Shown one piece after another: positions 1 to 8,499 of a stretch of DNA of 21,891 nt. The notes beneath the pieces are model-generated. The model was not told the origin of the DNA and made no database searches. It saw only the letters and a program-made list of their open reading frames with translations. Both the position numbers and the translations under genes were made by a program. The first letter of the stretch is position 1. Each line of letters opens with the position of its first letter. The DNA lies in NCBI GenBank assembly GCA_964603635.1, contig CAZRVH010000016.1, positions 1 to 21,891 on the forward strand. Reading direction: 5' to 3'. The stretch is from CAZRVH01 sp964603635. GTDB lineage: Bacteria > Patescibacteriota > Gracilibacteria > Peribacterales > Peribacteraceae.

Positions 1-2
1 TG

Positions 3-1694
3 AACAAGATGGACAAGACGGGAGGGGATTTCTACATGTCGCTCGCATCCATCCATGACCGTTTGTCCAAGGCCGCGGTCGCGGTCCAGCTGCCGGTCGG
101 CCAGGAGAGCGAGTTCTCCGGCATCATCGACTTGGTCCAGAAGAAGGCGTTCAAATTCGAGGGAAAGCACGGCGAGAATATCTCCGAAATGCCCATCCCC
201 GAAGACATGAAGGAGCGCGTGTCCGAGTACTACGCGGTCCTTCAGGAGAAGGTCGCCGAAGCAAACGAGGATCTTACCGATTACTTCCTGGAGAACGGCG
301 CGCTCACGGACGAAATGCTGAAGAACGGTCTTCGCAACGCGACGATCAACAGCAAGCTCTACCCCGTGTTCTGCGGATCATCCCTCCAGAACGTCGGCGT
401 GCAGTTCGTGCTCAACGGCGTGGTCGCCTACCTCCCGTCCCCGCTCGATGTGAAAGAGATCAAGGGGCACCACCCCGAAACGAACGCGGAAGTCGTCCGC
501 CATCCTTCCGATGACGAGCCGCTGGCGGCCATCGCTTTCAAGATCGCGACCGATCCGTTCGTGGGACGCCTTACCTTCGTCCGCGTTTACTCCGGAGTCC
601 TCAAGGGTTCCTCTGCCGTATACAACCCCCGCAGCAACAACAAGGAGCGCATCGGACGCCTTGTCCGCCTCCACGCCAACTCCCGCGAGGAAATCACGGA
701 GATCCGCGCAGGAGACATCGGCGCCGTTATCGGTCTGAAGGACACGCGCACGGGCGACACGCTCTGCGACGAAGCAAGTCCGATCCAGCTCGAGGCGATC
801 AGCTTCGCCGAGCCGGTCATCTCCATCGCCATCGAACCGAAGACCAAGGCCGACCAGGAAAAAATGGGTATCGCCCTCCAGAAACTCGCAGAGGAAGATC
901 CGACGTTCCGCGTCCGCTCCGATGAGGAGACGGCCCAGACGATCATCGCGGGAATGGGAGAGCTTCACCTCGACATCCTCGTCGACCGCATGCGCCGCGA
1001 ATTCAAAGTGGAAACGAACGTCGGTACGCCGCAGGTCGCCTACCGCGAAACGATCACCAAGGAGCTCGAAGGAGAGCACAAGTACGCGAAGCAGACGGGA
1101 GGCCGCGGACAGTATGGACACGTCATCTTCAAGCTTATTCCGCAGGAACCCGGCAAGGGATACGAGTTCGTGAACAGCGTCGTCGGAGGACGCATCCCCC
1201 GCGAGTTCATCACGCCGTGCGACAAGGGATTCCAGGAAGGCATGACGCGCGGTATCCAGGCCGGGTACCCGGTGGTGGACGTGAAGGTGGAACTGCTCGA
1301 CGGTTCGTACCACGACGTGGACTCCAACGAAATGGCTTTCAAACTCGCGGCATCCATGGGATTCCAGGAGACGGCCAAGAAGGCGGATCCGGTCATCTTG
1401 GAGCCGATCATGAAGGTGGAAGTCACGTGCGCCGAGAACTACCTGGGAGATGTGATGGGAGACCTCAGTTCCCGCCGCGGACTCATCGTCAGCCAGACCG
1501 ATCGCGGTACGGCGAAGGTGATCCAGGCCGAAGTGCCGCTGTCCGAAATGTTCGGATACGCCACTGAGCTGCGTTCCATGACGCAGGGCCGCGCCAGCTA
1601 CGCGATGGAGCCGAGCCACTACGCCAAAGTGCCGAAGAACAAGGCGGACGAAATCTCCGCCACGCGCGCAGGCACGGGTGCCGCCCGCGGGTAA
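3..1694 (+). CDS. fusA: Elongation factor G, 5'-truncated by the window edge
   Basis: This is the ribosomal translocase GTPase, which drives tRNA-mRNA movement after peptide bond formation and helps recycle ribosomes in the cytoplasm. The reading frame is open to the window edge and begins in the G4 guanine-specificity motif (NKMD, codons 3-14), so the first ~140 residues with the P-loop and switch regions lie outside. What remains is 563 residues: the G5 motif (CGSS near fragment residue 124), the G' insert, domain II (FKIATDPFVGRLTFVRVYSG), domain III (EEDPTF, GMGELHLDIL), domain IV (GGRGQYGHV) and domain V (YLGDVMGDLSSRRG). With the missing part the length would be ~700, as usual for EF-G. 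The ATG at 9 lies inside the G4 motif and is not the start. A strong terminator follows 15 nt after the stop. No oddity was seen. Confidence 0.97.
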   Translation, partial: NKMDKTGGDFYMSLASIHDRLSKAAVAVQLPVGQESEFSGIIDLVQKKAFKFEGKHGENISEMPIPEDMKERVSEYYAVLQEKVAEANEDLTDYFLENGALTDEMLKNGLRNATINSKLYPVFCGSSLQNVGVQFVLNGVVAYLPSPLDVKEIKGHHPETNAEVVRHPSDDEPLAAIAFKIATDPFVGRLTFVRVYSGVLKGSSAVYNPRSNNKERIGRLVRLHANSREEITEIRAGDIGAVIGLKDTRTGDTLCDEASPIQLEAISFAEPVISIAIEPKTKADQEKMGIALQKLAEEDPTFRVRSDEETAQTIIAGMGELHLDILVDRMRREFKVETNVGTPQVAYRETITKELEGEHKYAKQTGGRGQYGHVIFKLIPQEPGKGYEFVNSVVGGRIPREFITPCDKGFQEGMTRGIQAGYPVVDVKVELLDGSYHDVDSNEMAFKLAASMGFQETAKKADPVILEPIMKVEVTCAENYLGDVMGDLSSRRGLIVSQTDRGTAKVIQAEVPLSEMFGYATELRSMTQGRASYAMEPSHYAKVPKNKADEISATRAGTGAARG

Positions 1695-1708
1695 TCGCTC
1701 AGAATCTC

Positions 1709-1742
1709 AAAGACCGTTCCGGCATTCCCGGGGCGGTCTTTT
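1709..1742 (+). terminator. Rho-independent terminator of fusA
   Basis: The 5' arm AAAGACCG at 1709-1716 pairs with CGGTCTTT, with a second GC block (CCGG/CCGG) inside, and the stem is followed by T-rich sequence. It begins 15 nt after the fusA stop and isolates fusA from the next gene. Confidence 0.85.
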
Positions 1743-1783
1743 CTTATCTGCAACTACCAGGAATGGATGCTTGATCCCCCGAT

Positions 1784-1813
1784 AGATACGACCTGAGGGG
1801 TTTCTCCGTATCT
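1784..1813. repeat. Inverted repeat AGATACG-N16-CGTATCT upstream of the Ig-repeat gene
   Basis: The seven-base arms at 1784-1790 and 1807-1813 are perfect, and an inner GAG/CTC pair extends the possible hairpin. There is no T-tract, so it may be an operator or a leader hairpin rather than a terminator. Function is not known. Confidence 0.4.
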
Positions 1814-1829
1814 TTGGAGCAAGCCATTT

Positions 1830-1853
1830 TGGCAATTCTCTACCGTATTGCCA
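1830..1853. promoter_or_regulatory. Inverted repeat TGGCAAT-N10-ATTGCCA, candidate operator
   Basis: Perfect 7-nt arms with centres 17 nt apart lie directly upstream of the candidate -35 box of the Ig-repeat gene. The geometry suits a dimeric regulator. This is inferred from symmetry and position only. Confidence 0.35.
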
Positions 1854-1881
1854 TTGCACTTCGGCATTTTCACGGTACACT
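1854..1881 (+). promoter_or_regulatory. Candidate promoter of the Ig-repeat gene
   Basis: TTGCAC (1854-1859), a 16-nt spacer and TACACT (1876-1881) resemble a sigma-70-type promoter. It would give a leader of about 27 nt. No Shine-Dalgarno precedes the ATG at 1915; the leader is pyrimidine-rich. Confidence 0.4.
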
Positions 1882-1914
1882 CCACACTCCTACATTTCCT
1901 TTTCTCCCATCTCT

Positions 1915-4900
1915 ATGGTCGTATCCGTTTCAGGGCGCAGGCTTGTCGCAAGCATGACGGCGTCCGTCTTTCTTCTTATGCCGCTCTCTGCGTTTGCAGT
2001 GACTGCGGGTCCGAACAATGCCGGCAGCGGCGCCGAGGCAGCAGGTCCCGGGACCGTTGCGTGGAGCAACGAAGGCAACATCACCGTCGATGATACGAAC
2101 TACGCGACGTCCAACATGGGGCCCGGAGAGACCTCCGAGTACCTCGTGGCTTCGAACTTCGGATTCGCTATTCCTTCGAATGCGACGATCGACGGCATTA
2201 CCGTCACCATCGCCCGCGCAAGCAGCGCCAATACCCTTGGATTCAGCATCAATGATTCCGAGGTGAGACTTATGAAGAACGGCGTGATCGGAGGCGATAA
2301 CAACGCCACGGCTACGGACTGGCCGACTTCCATCGGTACGGCAACGTACGGAGGATCTACGGATGACTGGGGACAGGTGTGGACTCCCGCCGATATCAAT
2401 AGTTCCAACTTCGGAGTCGCTCTGTCTGCGTTCGCTCAGACCATTCTCTCCAATCGCACGGCATCGGTCGATTATATCCGCGTCTCCGTCGATTACTCAC
2501 TCGGTGCCATCCTTACCCCTGCTACGGGCGGTTCGGCTATCCCGAACAATACGGCCGGCGGCACCTACACGACGCTTACCGGACCGGTTCTTGCCGAGGC
2601 AGTGACGGATAATATCGGAAACGGAACGATCATCCTTAATGCCCCCGCCGGATTCCAATTTGATGCATCCTCCAACGTGACGGTTCTCGTGACGAGGACC
2701 GGCGGAGCGGGAGCGGACAACCTGAATATCAACGGCCTTCCGTCCGGCGGCACGATCAATGCCACGGAGACTGCGTCGACCATTACCATCACTATTTCGG
2801 ATGACACGGATGGATCGGTGACGAACAGCCTGACATGGCAGGGTATCAAGGTCCGTCCCACGGCCGCCCTTCCCCTTGCTTCCGGAAATATCACGAACGG
2901 AGGAACATCCATTATCGATGCGGTCAGCGCGGGATCGAACTTCGGTTCCCTTGCGTCCATCGCATCCGTCACGACATCCACGACCGCCCTCGTCAGCAGC
3001 GCAAATCCGTCCGTATACGGCGATAACGTGACGTTTACGGCCACGGTCACGGGTTCCACCCCTACCGGAACGGTGCAGTTCAAGAACGGAGTCGCGAATC
3101 TCGGGGCGCCGGTCGCCTTGGTTGCCGGGGTGGCAACCTACGCGACGTCCGCGCTGTCCGCCGCAACCCATTCCATTACCGCCGAGTACGCGGGGGACAT
3201 GAATAACACGGCAAGCGTTTCACCCGCCGTTTCCCAACTGGTGAACAAGAAGAATCTTGTTATCGCCGCCATGGATCAGTCCCGCAACTACGGCGATGCC
3301 AATCCTGTCTTCACTTATTCCGTGACGGGATTCGTGAACGGCGAGGTGCTTGGAACGTCCGACGTGATGGGAGCGCCCATGCTTTCCACTGCGGCGGGTG
3401 TCACGACGGATGTCGGCACCGGAGCCATCGCAGTCGCATTGGGTACGCTTTCTTCGAATAACTACGGCTTCACGCTGACTCCCGGAGTCCTGACCATCAC
3501 GCAGCGCACGCTCACGGTTGCCGCCACGGCTTCCGATAAGGCGTATGACGGAACGACGACGGCCTCCGTTACGTTGTCCGATGATCGCGTCGGCGGCGAT
3601 GATGTGACCTTGGGATACGCGTCCGCCGATTTCGATACGGCAACGGTCGGAACGAACAAGACGGTCACGGTCACCGGTATGTCCATCACCGGAGGAGCGG
3701 ATATGAACAACTACGTGCTTGGTAATGCATCCGATACGGACACTGCCGACATCACGCAGGCCGCTACGTCCACGTCCACGGTCATCGATACCCCGACGCC
3801 GAATTCCATCGTCGGGGAGAACGTGCAGTTCGATGCCACCGTTACCGGCGTGAATGTCACGGGTACGGTTGAATTCCGCGAGGGCGCAACGGTCCTCGGA
3901 ACGGGTGCGGTTGTCATGGGAGCGGCGACGTTCACCACGAACGCGCTCTCCGTCGGCAATCACTCCATCAATGCGTACTACCTGGGCGACACGAATAACC
4001 AGCCGAGCAATTCCCCGGTAATCATCGTCCACGTCATCGACAAGGACAGCCCGGATACGGTCACGACCATCAGCTCCTCCGGTTCCTCCCTCGTCGGGGC
4101 AAGCGTCGACTTCACGGCTACGGTCGCGGGAGCATTCAACCCGACGGGCACCGTCGAATTCTACGACGGCGTCGTCCTTATCGGAACGGGTTCCCTGAAC
4201 GGTTCCTTCCAGGCCACGCTGAACCACGCGTTCACGCTGGCAGGCAACCATGATATCTCGGCCCACTACCTTGGCGATGGCAACAACAACGCATCCGTTT
4301 CCGGAGTCGAGGTCGTGATCGTCCAGGAAGTCCGCAAGGATACGCCCGTGACGGCTACGGTCCTCAGCGTTGCCAATCCCTCCATCATCGGTGACACCGT
4401 CGTCATGACGGCCGATGTCACGGGTGGATACGGACCCGCGGGCGTCGTGTTCTTCAAGGACGGAGGCATGTTCATCGGATCCGGCGCGCTTGTCGCGGGA
4501 ACGGCAACGTTCTCCACGGACCAGCTCGCGGTCGGTTCGCACGACCTCACCGCCGAATACCAGGGTGACGTCAATAACAACGCCAGCACGTCCGCGATCG
4601 TAACGGTGCAGGTCGTCCAGCAGATGACGTCCGTCACGATCCTTGGAAACATCCCGACGCCCGTGCAGGCACCGGCTTCCGTGACCTTCCAGGTGACCGT
4701 GAACGGATTCTTCCCCACGGGAACGGTGACGATCCACGACGGACCGTCCGCCATCCTCAACATCACGCTTTCCAACGGCTCCGGTTCCTTCACCCAGGTG
4801 TTCACGGGTGAGCAGACCAGCCATATCTTCAAGGCGGAATACCTGGGAGACGTGAACAACACGTCCAGCATGTCGCCCGAGACGACCGTCTTTGTCGCCG

Positions 4901-5538
4901 CTCCCTCGGAGCAGGTGGCCGGTACGCAGAATGCGGGTGCGGGAAGCAACCGCGGTAATAACACGCAGAGGGCCGCCAACATCACGCAGTTCCTGGCCAA
5001 CCTTCACCTTGGTGATCTTGCCCCCGGAGCGTTCGGAGGCGCCGATGCACCCCTTGCCGGCGCGGAGAAGGAATTCATCTGCTCCATCCAGCGTTCGTTG
5101 CCCAGTCTGTACACGTCCGCTTACTTGAAATCCCTCGCGCAGGTCGTGTCCGCGTACACGGGCCGCACGGCGGAAGTGATCGCCGATTGGCTGCGTGATG
5201 AGTCCGTCTGCGCCGATATCACCCAGGCCCGCCTTGGCGTCGAACGCGTCGCGCAGGCAGACCTGACTTCGTTCTACGTCAGCTCGGAGGGCACGCCGCT
5301 CTCTTCCAATCCCACCTGGAACAAGTGCGTCACTGGCAAATTTACCTACGAGGACATCCAGGCAAACCTCGATCGCAACCGCAAGGGCACGCCGAAGAGC
5401 TGCGCCGATTACCACACCGGTTCCAACTGGTATCACCCCGACTTCCGCATGTTCTTCGATTGGAACGTTGCCACGAAGAAGCTGACGCTTCCGTCAGGCT
5501 ACGTCATCAAGAAGAACGAGGCAGTCTCGGCTCGCTAA
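1915..5538 (+). CDS. Large secreted protein with tandem bacterial Ig-like repeats and MBG/YDG modules
   Basis: Probable extracellular adhesin or surface structural protein of 1207 residues. Residues 1-27 form a signal peptide (hydrophobic core ASVFLLMPLSAFA). Residues ~28-195 and ~196-350 are two beta-rich, Gly/Thr/Asn-rich regions that I cannot name. Five Big_3-type Ig domains follow the pattern NPS..GD.VTFTA.V.G..PTGTV.F.DG and H.I.AEY.GD.NN, at about 355-445, 616-712, 712-808, 808-905 and 905-998. Between the first two lie an MBG-type domain (~446-528) and a YDG-type domain (KAYDGTTTA, ~530-615). Residues ~1000-1207 are a separate domain with four cysteines (C1056, C1099, C1138, C1163) that could form disulfides. 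There is no LPXTG motif and no C-terminal membrane segment, so the downstream sortase is unlikely to anchor it. A start at the second Met (nt 1954) would keep most of the signal core. Ig and MBG calls are firm; adhesion is inferred. Confidence 0.9.
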   Translation: MVVSVSGRRLVASMTASVFLLMPLSAFAVTAGPNNAGSGAEAAGPGTVAWSNEGNITVDDTNYATSNMGPGETSEYLVASNFGFAIPSNATIDGITVTIARASSANTLGFSINDSEVRLMKNGVIGGDNNATATDWPTSIGTATYGGSTDDWGQVWTPADINSSNFGVALSAFAQTILSNRTASVDYIRVSVDYSLGAILTPATGGSAIPNNTAGGTYTTLTGPVLAEAVTDNIGNGTIILNAPAGFQFDASSNVTVLVTRTGGAGADNLNINGLPSGGTINATETASTITITISDDTDGSVTNSLTWQGIKVRPTAALPLASGNITNGGTSIIDAVSAGSNFGSLASIASVTTSTTALVSSANPSVYGDNVTFTATVTGSTPTGTVQFKNGVANLGAPVALVAGVATYATSALSAATHSITAEYAGDMNNTASVSPAVSQLVNKKNLVIAAMDQSRNYGDANPVFTYSVTGFVNGEVLGTSDVMGAPMLSTAAGVTTDVGTGAIAVALGTLSSNNYGFTLTPGVLTITQRTLTVAATASDKAYDGTTTASVTLSDDRVGGDDVTLGYASADFDTATVGTNKTVTVTGMSITGGADMNNYVLGNASDTDTADITQAATSTSTVIDTPTPNSIVGENVQFDATVTGVNVTGTVEFREGATVLGTGAVVMGAATFTTNALSVGNHSINAYYLGDTNNQPSNSPVIIVHVIDKDSPDTVTTISSSGSSLVGASVDFTATVAGAFNPTGTVEFYDGVVLIGTGSLNGSFQATLNHAFTLAGNHDISAHYLGDGNNNASVSGVEVVIVQEVRKDTPVTATVLSVANPSIIGDTVVMTADVTGGYGPAGVVFFKDGGMFIGSGALVAGTATFSTDQLAVGSHDLTAEYQGDVNNNASTSAIVTVQVVQQMTSVTILGNIPTPVQAPASVTFQVTVNGFFPTGTVTIHDGPSAILNITLSNGSGSFTQVFTGEQTSHIFKAEYLGDVNNTSSMSPETTVFVAAPSEQVAGTQNAGAGSNRGNNTQRAANITQFLANLHLGDLAPGAFGGADAPLAGAEKEFICSIQRSLPSLYTSAYLKSLAQVVSAYTGRTAEVIADWLRDESVCADITQARLGVERVAQADLTSFYVSSEGTPLSSNPTWNKCVTGKFTYEDIQANLDRNRKGTPKSCADYHTGSNWYHPDFRMFFDWNVATKKLTLPSGYVIKKNEAVSAR
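3760..4905 (+). repeat. Four consecutive ~290-nt repeats encoding Ig-like domains
   Basis: Within the large surface protein, four domain-length units of 95-100 codons follow each other, each ending in a conserved block encoding Y-x-G-D-x-N-N. They are diverged at DNA level, so copy-number change by slippage is less likely than in young repeats. A fifth unit lies apart at about 2977-3250. Confidence 0.75.
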
Positions 5539-5559
5539 TCGATCATATCCCAGCGATTC

Positions 5560-5585
5560 AAAAGGGCCCCGGAAGGGGTCCTTTT
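5560..5585. terminator. Bidirectional terminator between convergent genes
   Basis: AAAAGG-G-CCCC, loop GGAA, GGGG-T-CCTTTT has A-rich and T-rich flanks on both sides, so it can act on both strands. On the minus strand it overlaps the stop codon of the M23 peptidase gene. Confidence 0.8.
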
Positions 5586-6684
5586 AGTTCGCGTAGGTAC
5601 GGATGAACTCGATCGGATGGACCCAGAACCGGCCTGCTTCCGATCTGCTGGGGAGATGATCGGGCGTGTTGGCGACATGGAATTCCTCCCCGAATCCCTT
5701 GTCTACCTGCAGGTGCAGGTGGGGGGCGGTGGTCTTGCCCGTCATCCCGATTTTCCCGATAACGTCCCCCGGCTTCACGCTGTCGCCCACGGATACCGAG
5801 ACTTCGCCTAGGTGTCCGTAGATGGAGAAAAACTGCGATCCGTCGGGCAGGCGATGTTCAATGATGACATGCAATCCCAATCCGCTGTTTTTGGTATGCA
5901 CGGCATTCACCTTCCCCCCCGCGATGCTGCCGATAGGGGTACCCTCGGCAAGTTTCAAATCCACGCCCGGATGGATCGCGGAGAACTCCCCGGCATCCAG
6001 ATCGTAGGCGCCGAAGAAGCGCGTGGACCACGTTAGCTTTTCCGTGAGGGTCTTGATCGTCTCCGGTTCGTCGCGATGTTCCAATAGCTCCTTCATCGTT
6101 TCATCGGTCAATGCATCGATGTCATAGGCAGGCACCATCACGAATTCCGACTCGTCGATCTCGTCATACGGCCTATTCCATTCATCCGGCGTTCGCATGT
6201 TGCCCCAATTCGGCACTTTCGTGACAGGCATCACCGTGCGCAGGAAGGGCGGGAAGTCTTTCGGAGAGGAATAAGAGGGGATAGAAGAAATAGGCGGAAC
6301 AGAGGATGTGTTGCCGGAGGATGTCGATGGTTCCGAATCAGGAGCCGCCCTACGCAGCGTTTCCCGTGACGAAGACGATTTGCCGCGCGGCACGAAGGGC
6401 TTGCGGGAGATGGCCGAGGATGAGGACGAGCTGGAAGCGGATGAAACGGTTGCGATTGCCAGCCTGCGGCGCCTGATGACGCGTTTCTTGCCGGGGGCGT
6501 ACACCTGGATGTTCGGGAGCGTCTTGATGCGCATCAGAAGATAGGCATCGGATACCTCTTCTTTCACCATACCCGTATGGATGATCGTCAAAATCGCGAA
6601 AGAAGCCCCTAGTAACAGCCGCTTATGTACTTTCAGCCACTCCAGCCAAACATGAAGGATGTGTGTGTATGTTTGTACGTACAT
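5584..6684 (-). CDS. Membrane-anchored M23 family metallopeptidase (LytM/NlpD-like)
   Basis: A zinc endopeptidase of the lysostaphin/LytM type, expected to cut peptidoglycan cross-links outside the membrane. Numbering counts an in-frame TTG at 6687 as residue 1; the preferred start is the ATG at 6684 (residue 2), giving 366 residues. A single hydrophobic segment (LLLGASFAILTIIHTG, ~23-38) anchors the N-terminus. A Ser-rich low-complexity linker follows (~80-140), then a region without a named domain, then the M23 domain (~225-335). Zinc ligands are visible: H239 and D243 in HPGVD, and H325 in HLH; H292 in YGH is the expected catalytic helper. All key residues are present, so it should be active rather than an EnvC-type activator, although substrate is not shown. 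A promoter whose -10 box ends 6 nt before the ATG supports this start. Downstream it converges on the Ig-repeat gene. Confidence 0.93.
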   Translation of the reverse strand: MYVQTYTHILHVWLEWLKVHKRLLLGASFAILTIIHTGMVKEEVSDAYLLMRIKTLPNIQVYAPGKKRVIRRRRLAIATVSSASSSSSSSAISRKPFVPRGKSSSSRETLRRAAPDSEPSTSSGNTSSVPPISSIPSYSSPKDFPPFLRTVMPVTKVPNWGNMRTPDEWNRPYDEIDESEFVMVPAYDIDALTDETMKELLEHRDEPETIKTLTEKLTWSTRFFGAYDLDAGEFSAIHPGVDLKLAEGTPIGSIAGGKVNAVHTKNSGLGLHVIIEHRLPDGSQFFSIYGHLGEVSVSVGDSVKPGDVIGKIGMTGKTTAPHLHLQVDKGFGEEFHVANTPDHLPSRSEAGRFWVHPIEFIRTYAN

Positions 6685-6690
6685 CAAATT

Positions 6691-6719
6691 ATTATACTCT
6701 ATTTAGTGTATTTTAGCAA
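6691..6719 (-). promoter_or_regulatory. Promoter of the M23 peptidase gene, predicted leaderless
   Basis: Read on the minus strand: TTGCTA (6714-6719), a 17-nt spacer and a perfect TATAAT (6691-6696). The usual +1, 7 nt after the -10, falls on the A of the ATG at 6684. Confidence 0.7.
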
Positions 6720-6745
6720 TAATCAGGGGAGCCCTAGAGTAAGGC

Positions 6746-6764
6746 AAAAAGACCAATAGGCCTT
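6746..6764 (-). terminator. Weak terminator after the HtrA gene
   Basis: On the minus strand AAGGCC, loop TATT, GGTCTT and then a short T-run. The stem is six pairs with one G-U, starting 1 nt past the HtrA stop. It separates HtrA from the M23 promoter. Confidence 0.5.
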
Positions 6765-6765
6765 A

Positions 6766-7941
6766 TTATTTCCATTCTTCCAGGGTTGCTTTCAGTTCGA
6801 TCGTTTTGCCGTTGCGCCACACCTTCAGTGAAAGCGTATCACCTGGTTTTTTCGTCTGTATGGCCTCGTTGAGTGGGCGTTTCAGATCGATCCTCTGGCC
6901 GTCCGCTTCCAGGATGATGTCACCCTCCAGAATGCCGGCTTTCGAGGCGGGGGAGTTGGGCAGTACCGCGAGATCATTAACCGTCGCGCCTTTCGCCACG
7001 ATTACTCCGTAGTCGACCGAGAGGTTATTCGCCTTCTGCATATCCGCGGTCACGGGGGAATAGCGTACGCCCAGGTACGGCCTCACGATGCGTCCGTACT
7101 GCGCATAGCTTTCCGTGACGCGCAGCAGGTCGTCCACGGGGATCGCGAACCCGATATTCTCGGCGCCGCTGGCGACGGCCGTGTTCATGCCGATCACCTT
7201 CCCTTGGAAGTTCAGAAGCGGACCGCCCGAGTTTCCTTCATTGATCGCCGCGTCCGTCTGGATGATGCTGTGCAGTCGCTCCGTGGTGCCCTGGCGTGCG
7301 CTACCGGCCGTGATGTCGCGTTCCAGGCCCGACACCACGCCCACGCTCACCGTGTTGCGGAATTCACCCAGCGCGTTACCGATGCTCACCACTCCCTGGC
7401 CCAGTTTCACGTCGCCCTTGCCCGCGAATGTCAGGAAGGGAAAGCCGGATCCTTCCACCTTCAGAAGCGCGACATCATTCGACGCGTCCCGCCCCACAAC
7501 TTTCGCGTCCAGCGTGCGGCCGTCGTTCAGCAGTACCGAGTATTGCGCGTCGGCATCGCTTACCACGTGCTTGTTCGTCATCAGAAGGCCGTCCGCCGAA
7601 ATGAAGAATGCAGTGCCTCCGCCGATTTCCTGCAACTTCGTACCGTTCTGGCGATACTGCGGGAAGAAGAGGTCGAACCGGTTGCCATTCGTAATGCGTT
7701 CCATCACGGGAATGTTCTTTTTGATGATGACGCTCGCCACGGCCGGTTCCGTCCTGCTGACCACGTCGATGACGGAGGCTTCCTGGCCCGTCGTGGGTAC
7801 ATACGATGCGCTTCCGGTCGTGTGGGTCAATCCATTGCCTTGTTGCGGCAAGACCGCTTGCAGGCTGATGAAAACGACGAGCACGCTTGCGACGACGGAT
7901 GTTCCGGCGGAGATAAGAGTGATACGGATCGTATTGTTCAT
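6766..7941 (-). CDS. HtrA/DegP-type serine protease with one PDZ domain
   Basis: A membrane-tethered trypsin-fold protease that degrades or processes misfolded extracytoplasmic proteins. It has 391 residues, close to the single-PDZ DegS/HtrA size. Residues ~5-30 are an uncleaved-looking signal anchor. The protease domain spans ~55-275 with the full catalytic triad: H125 (TNKHVV), D156 (SNDVALL) and S238 (GNSGGPL). One PDZ domain covers ~288-386 (PYLGVRY, SPASKAGILEGDIILEADG). The ATG start is preceded by a -10-like TATACT at 7964-7969, giving a ~16-nt leader without a Shine-Dalgarno. It is divergent from yerC across a 105-nt gap. It may act together with the neighbouring M23 peptidase in envelope upkeep, but a terminator and a separate promoter lie between them. 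No missing residue was seen; the specific paralogue (DegP, DegQ or DegS) cannot be told. Confidence 0.95.
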   Translation of the reverse strand: MNNTIRITLISAGTSVVASVLVVFISLQAVLPQQGNGLTHTTGSASYVPTTGQEASVIDVVSRTEPAVASVIIKKNIPVMERITNGNRFDLFFPQYRQNGTKLQEIGGGTAFFISADGLLMTNKHVVSDADAQYSVLLNDGRTLDAKVVGRDASNDVALLKVEGSGFPFLTFAGKGDVKLGQGVVSIGNALGEFRNTVSVGVVSGLERDITAGSARQGTTERLHSIIQTDAAINEGNSGGPLLNFQGKVIGMNTAVASGAENIGFAIPVDDLLRVTESYAQYGRIVRPYLGVRYSPVTADMQKANNLSVDYGVIVAKGATVNDLAVLPNSPASKAGILEGDIILEADGQRIDLKRPLNEAIQTKKPGDTLSLKVWRNGKTIELKATLEEWK

Positions 7942-7963
7942 AATGCATGGGGAAAACGGAGCT

Positions 7964-7969
7964 AGTATA
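7964..7969 (-). promoter_or_regulatory. -10 box candidate for the HtrA gene
   Basis: TATACT on the minus strand lies 22 nt before the ATG. No convincing -35 box was seen at the usual distance. Confidence 0.4.
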
Positions 7970-8014
7970 AAACGACGAGATTAAAACCGCATTAAGACGA
8001 TAAGTATCATTGAA

Positions 8015-8042
8015 TTAACACACGGAGACGGTATCCTATTCT
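8015..8042 (+). promoter_or_regulatory. Promoter of yerC, leaderless or nearly so
   Basis: TTAACA (8015-8020), a 16-nt spacer and TATTCT (8037-8042) are followed only 4 nt later by the ATG at 8047. No Shine-Dalgarno could fit in an RNA starting here. Confidence 0.5.
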
Positions 8043-8046
8043 TCCT

Positions 8047-8499
8047 ATGAAGCGACGTTTCACCGAAGACAGTTGGAAGAAGGAGCCGTGGTTCCGCTCG
8101 CTCAGCAAAGCGCTGCTTTCCTGTAAGACGGAAGAGGCGATGGATGCGTTCCTGCGTGATATCGCGACCCTCAGTGAGATGCAGGCGCTCAGCGAACGCC
8201 TGGAAGTCGCGAAACTGCTCGCGCAAGGTTTGAGCTATCGCCAAGTCGCTGCGCAGACGGGAGCGAGCACAACGACCGTAACCCGTGTGGCGCACTTCCT
8301 GGAGAACGGCGAAGGGGGATATAGGAACATCCTCAAGGCCCACCGCCACCACCGCATGAAGACGGACGTGAAGCCGATGAAGCAAGGGAATCAGCCGGTA
8401 CAGGGTATGGATTTGGTGGAGGGCAAAACCATGGAGCTAAAACCGGTTACTCCATTGCAGAAGTATTTGGGAAGAGCCCCAATGGAAAAGGAAAAGTAA
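8047..8499 (+). CDS. yerC: YerC/YecD family TrpR-related DNA-binding protein
   Basis: A small all-helical DNA-binding protein related to the tryptophan repressor TrpR; members of this group are assumed to be transcription regulators, with unclear effectors. The core (~15-100) matches the family: LSKALLSCKTEEAMDAFLRD, then LSEMQALSERLEVAKLLAQG, then the helix-turn-helix at 62-84 (LSYRQVAAQTGASTTTVTRV). The protein has 150 residues, whereas the family is usually about 100. The extra ~46 residues form a basic, Met/Pro/Lys-rich tail (HRHHRMKTDVKP onward) of unknown role. A near-leaderless promoter drives it, divergent from HtrA. A perfect 17-nt palindrome starts at the base right after the stop codon and is a possible binding site or weak terminator. 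Family call is firm; regulon unknown. Confidence 0.88.
   Translation: MKRRFTEDSWKKEPWFRSLSKALLSCKTEEAMDAFLRDIATLSEMQALSERLEVAKLLAQGLSYRQVAAQTGASTTTVTRVAHFLENGEGGYRNILKAHRHHRMKTDVKPMKQGNQPVQGMDLVEGKTMELKPVTPLQKYLGRAPMEKEK

Noticed and set aside
378..1619. 413-codon open frame antisense to fusA
   Set aside because: Shadow of EF-G, with no recognisable domain.
3220..5436. 738-codon open frame antisense to the Ig-repeat gene
   Set aside because: It is Arg/Gly/Asp-rich with no domain, as expected from the reverse frame of a GC-rich gene; the plus-strand frame has clear domains.
6703..6714. Shared 12-mer TAGTGTATTTTA near the M23 promoter and at 10284 in the nrdJ promoter
   Set aside because: It lies in opposite orientations relative to the genes, and only the nrdJ copy belongs to an NrdR-box-like context; chance in AT-rich spacers is the simpler reading.
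7115..7984. Long plus-strand frames antisense to HtrA
   Set aside because: Shadows; the minus strand holds the full catalytic triad and PDZ domain.
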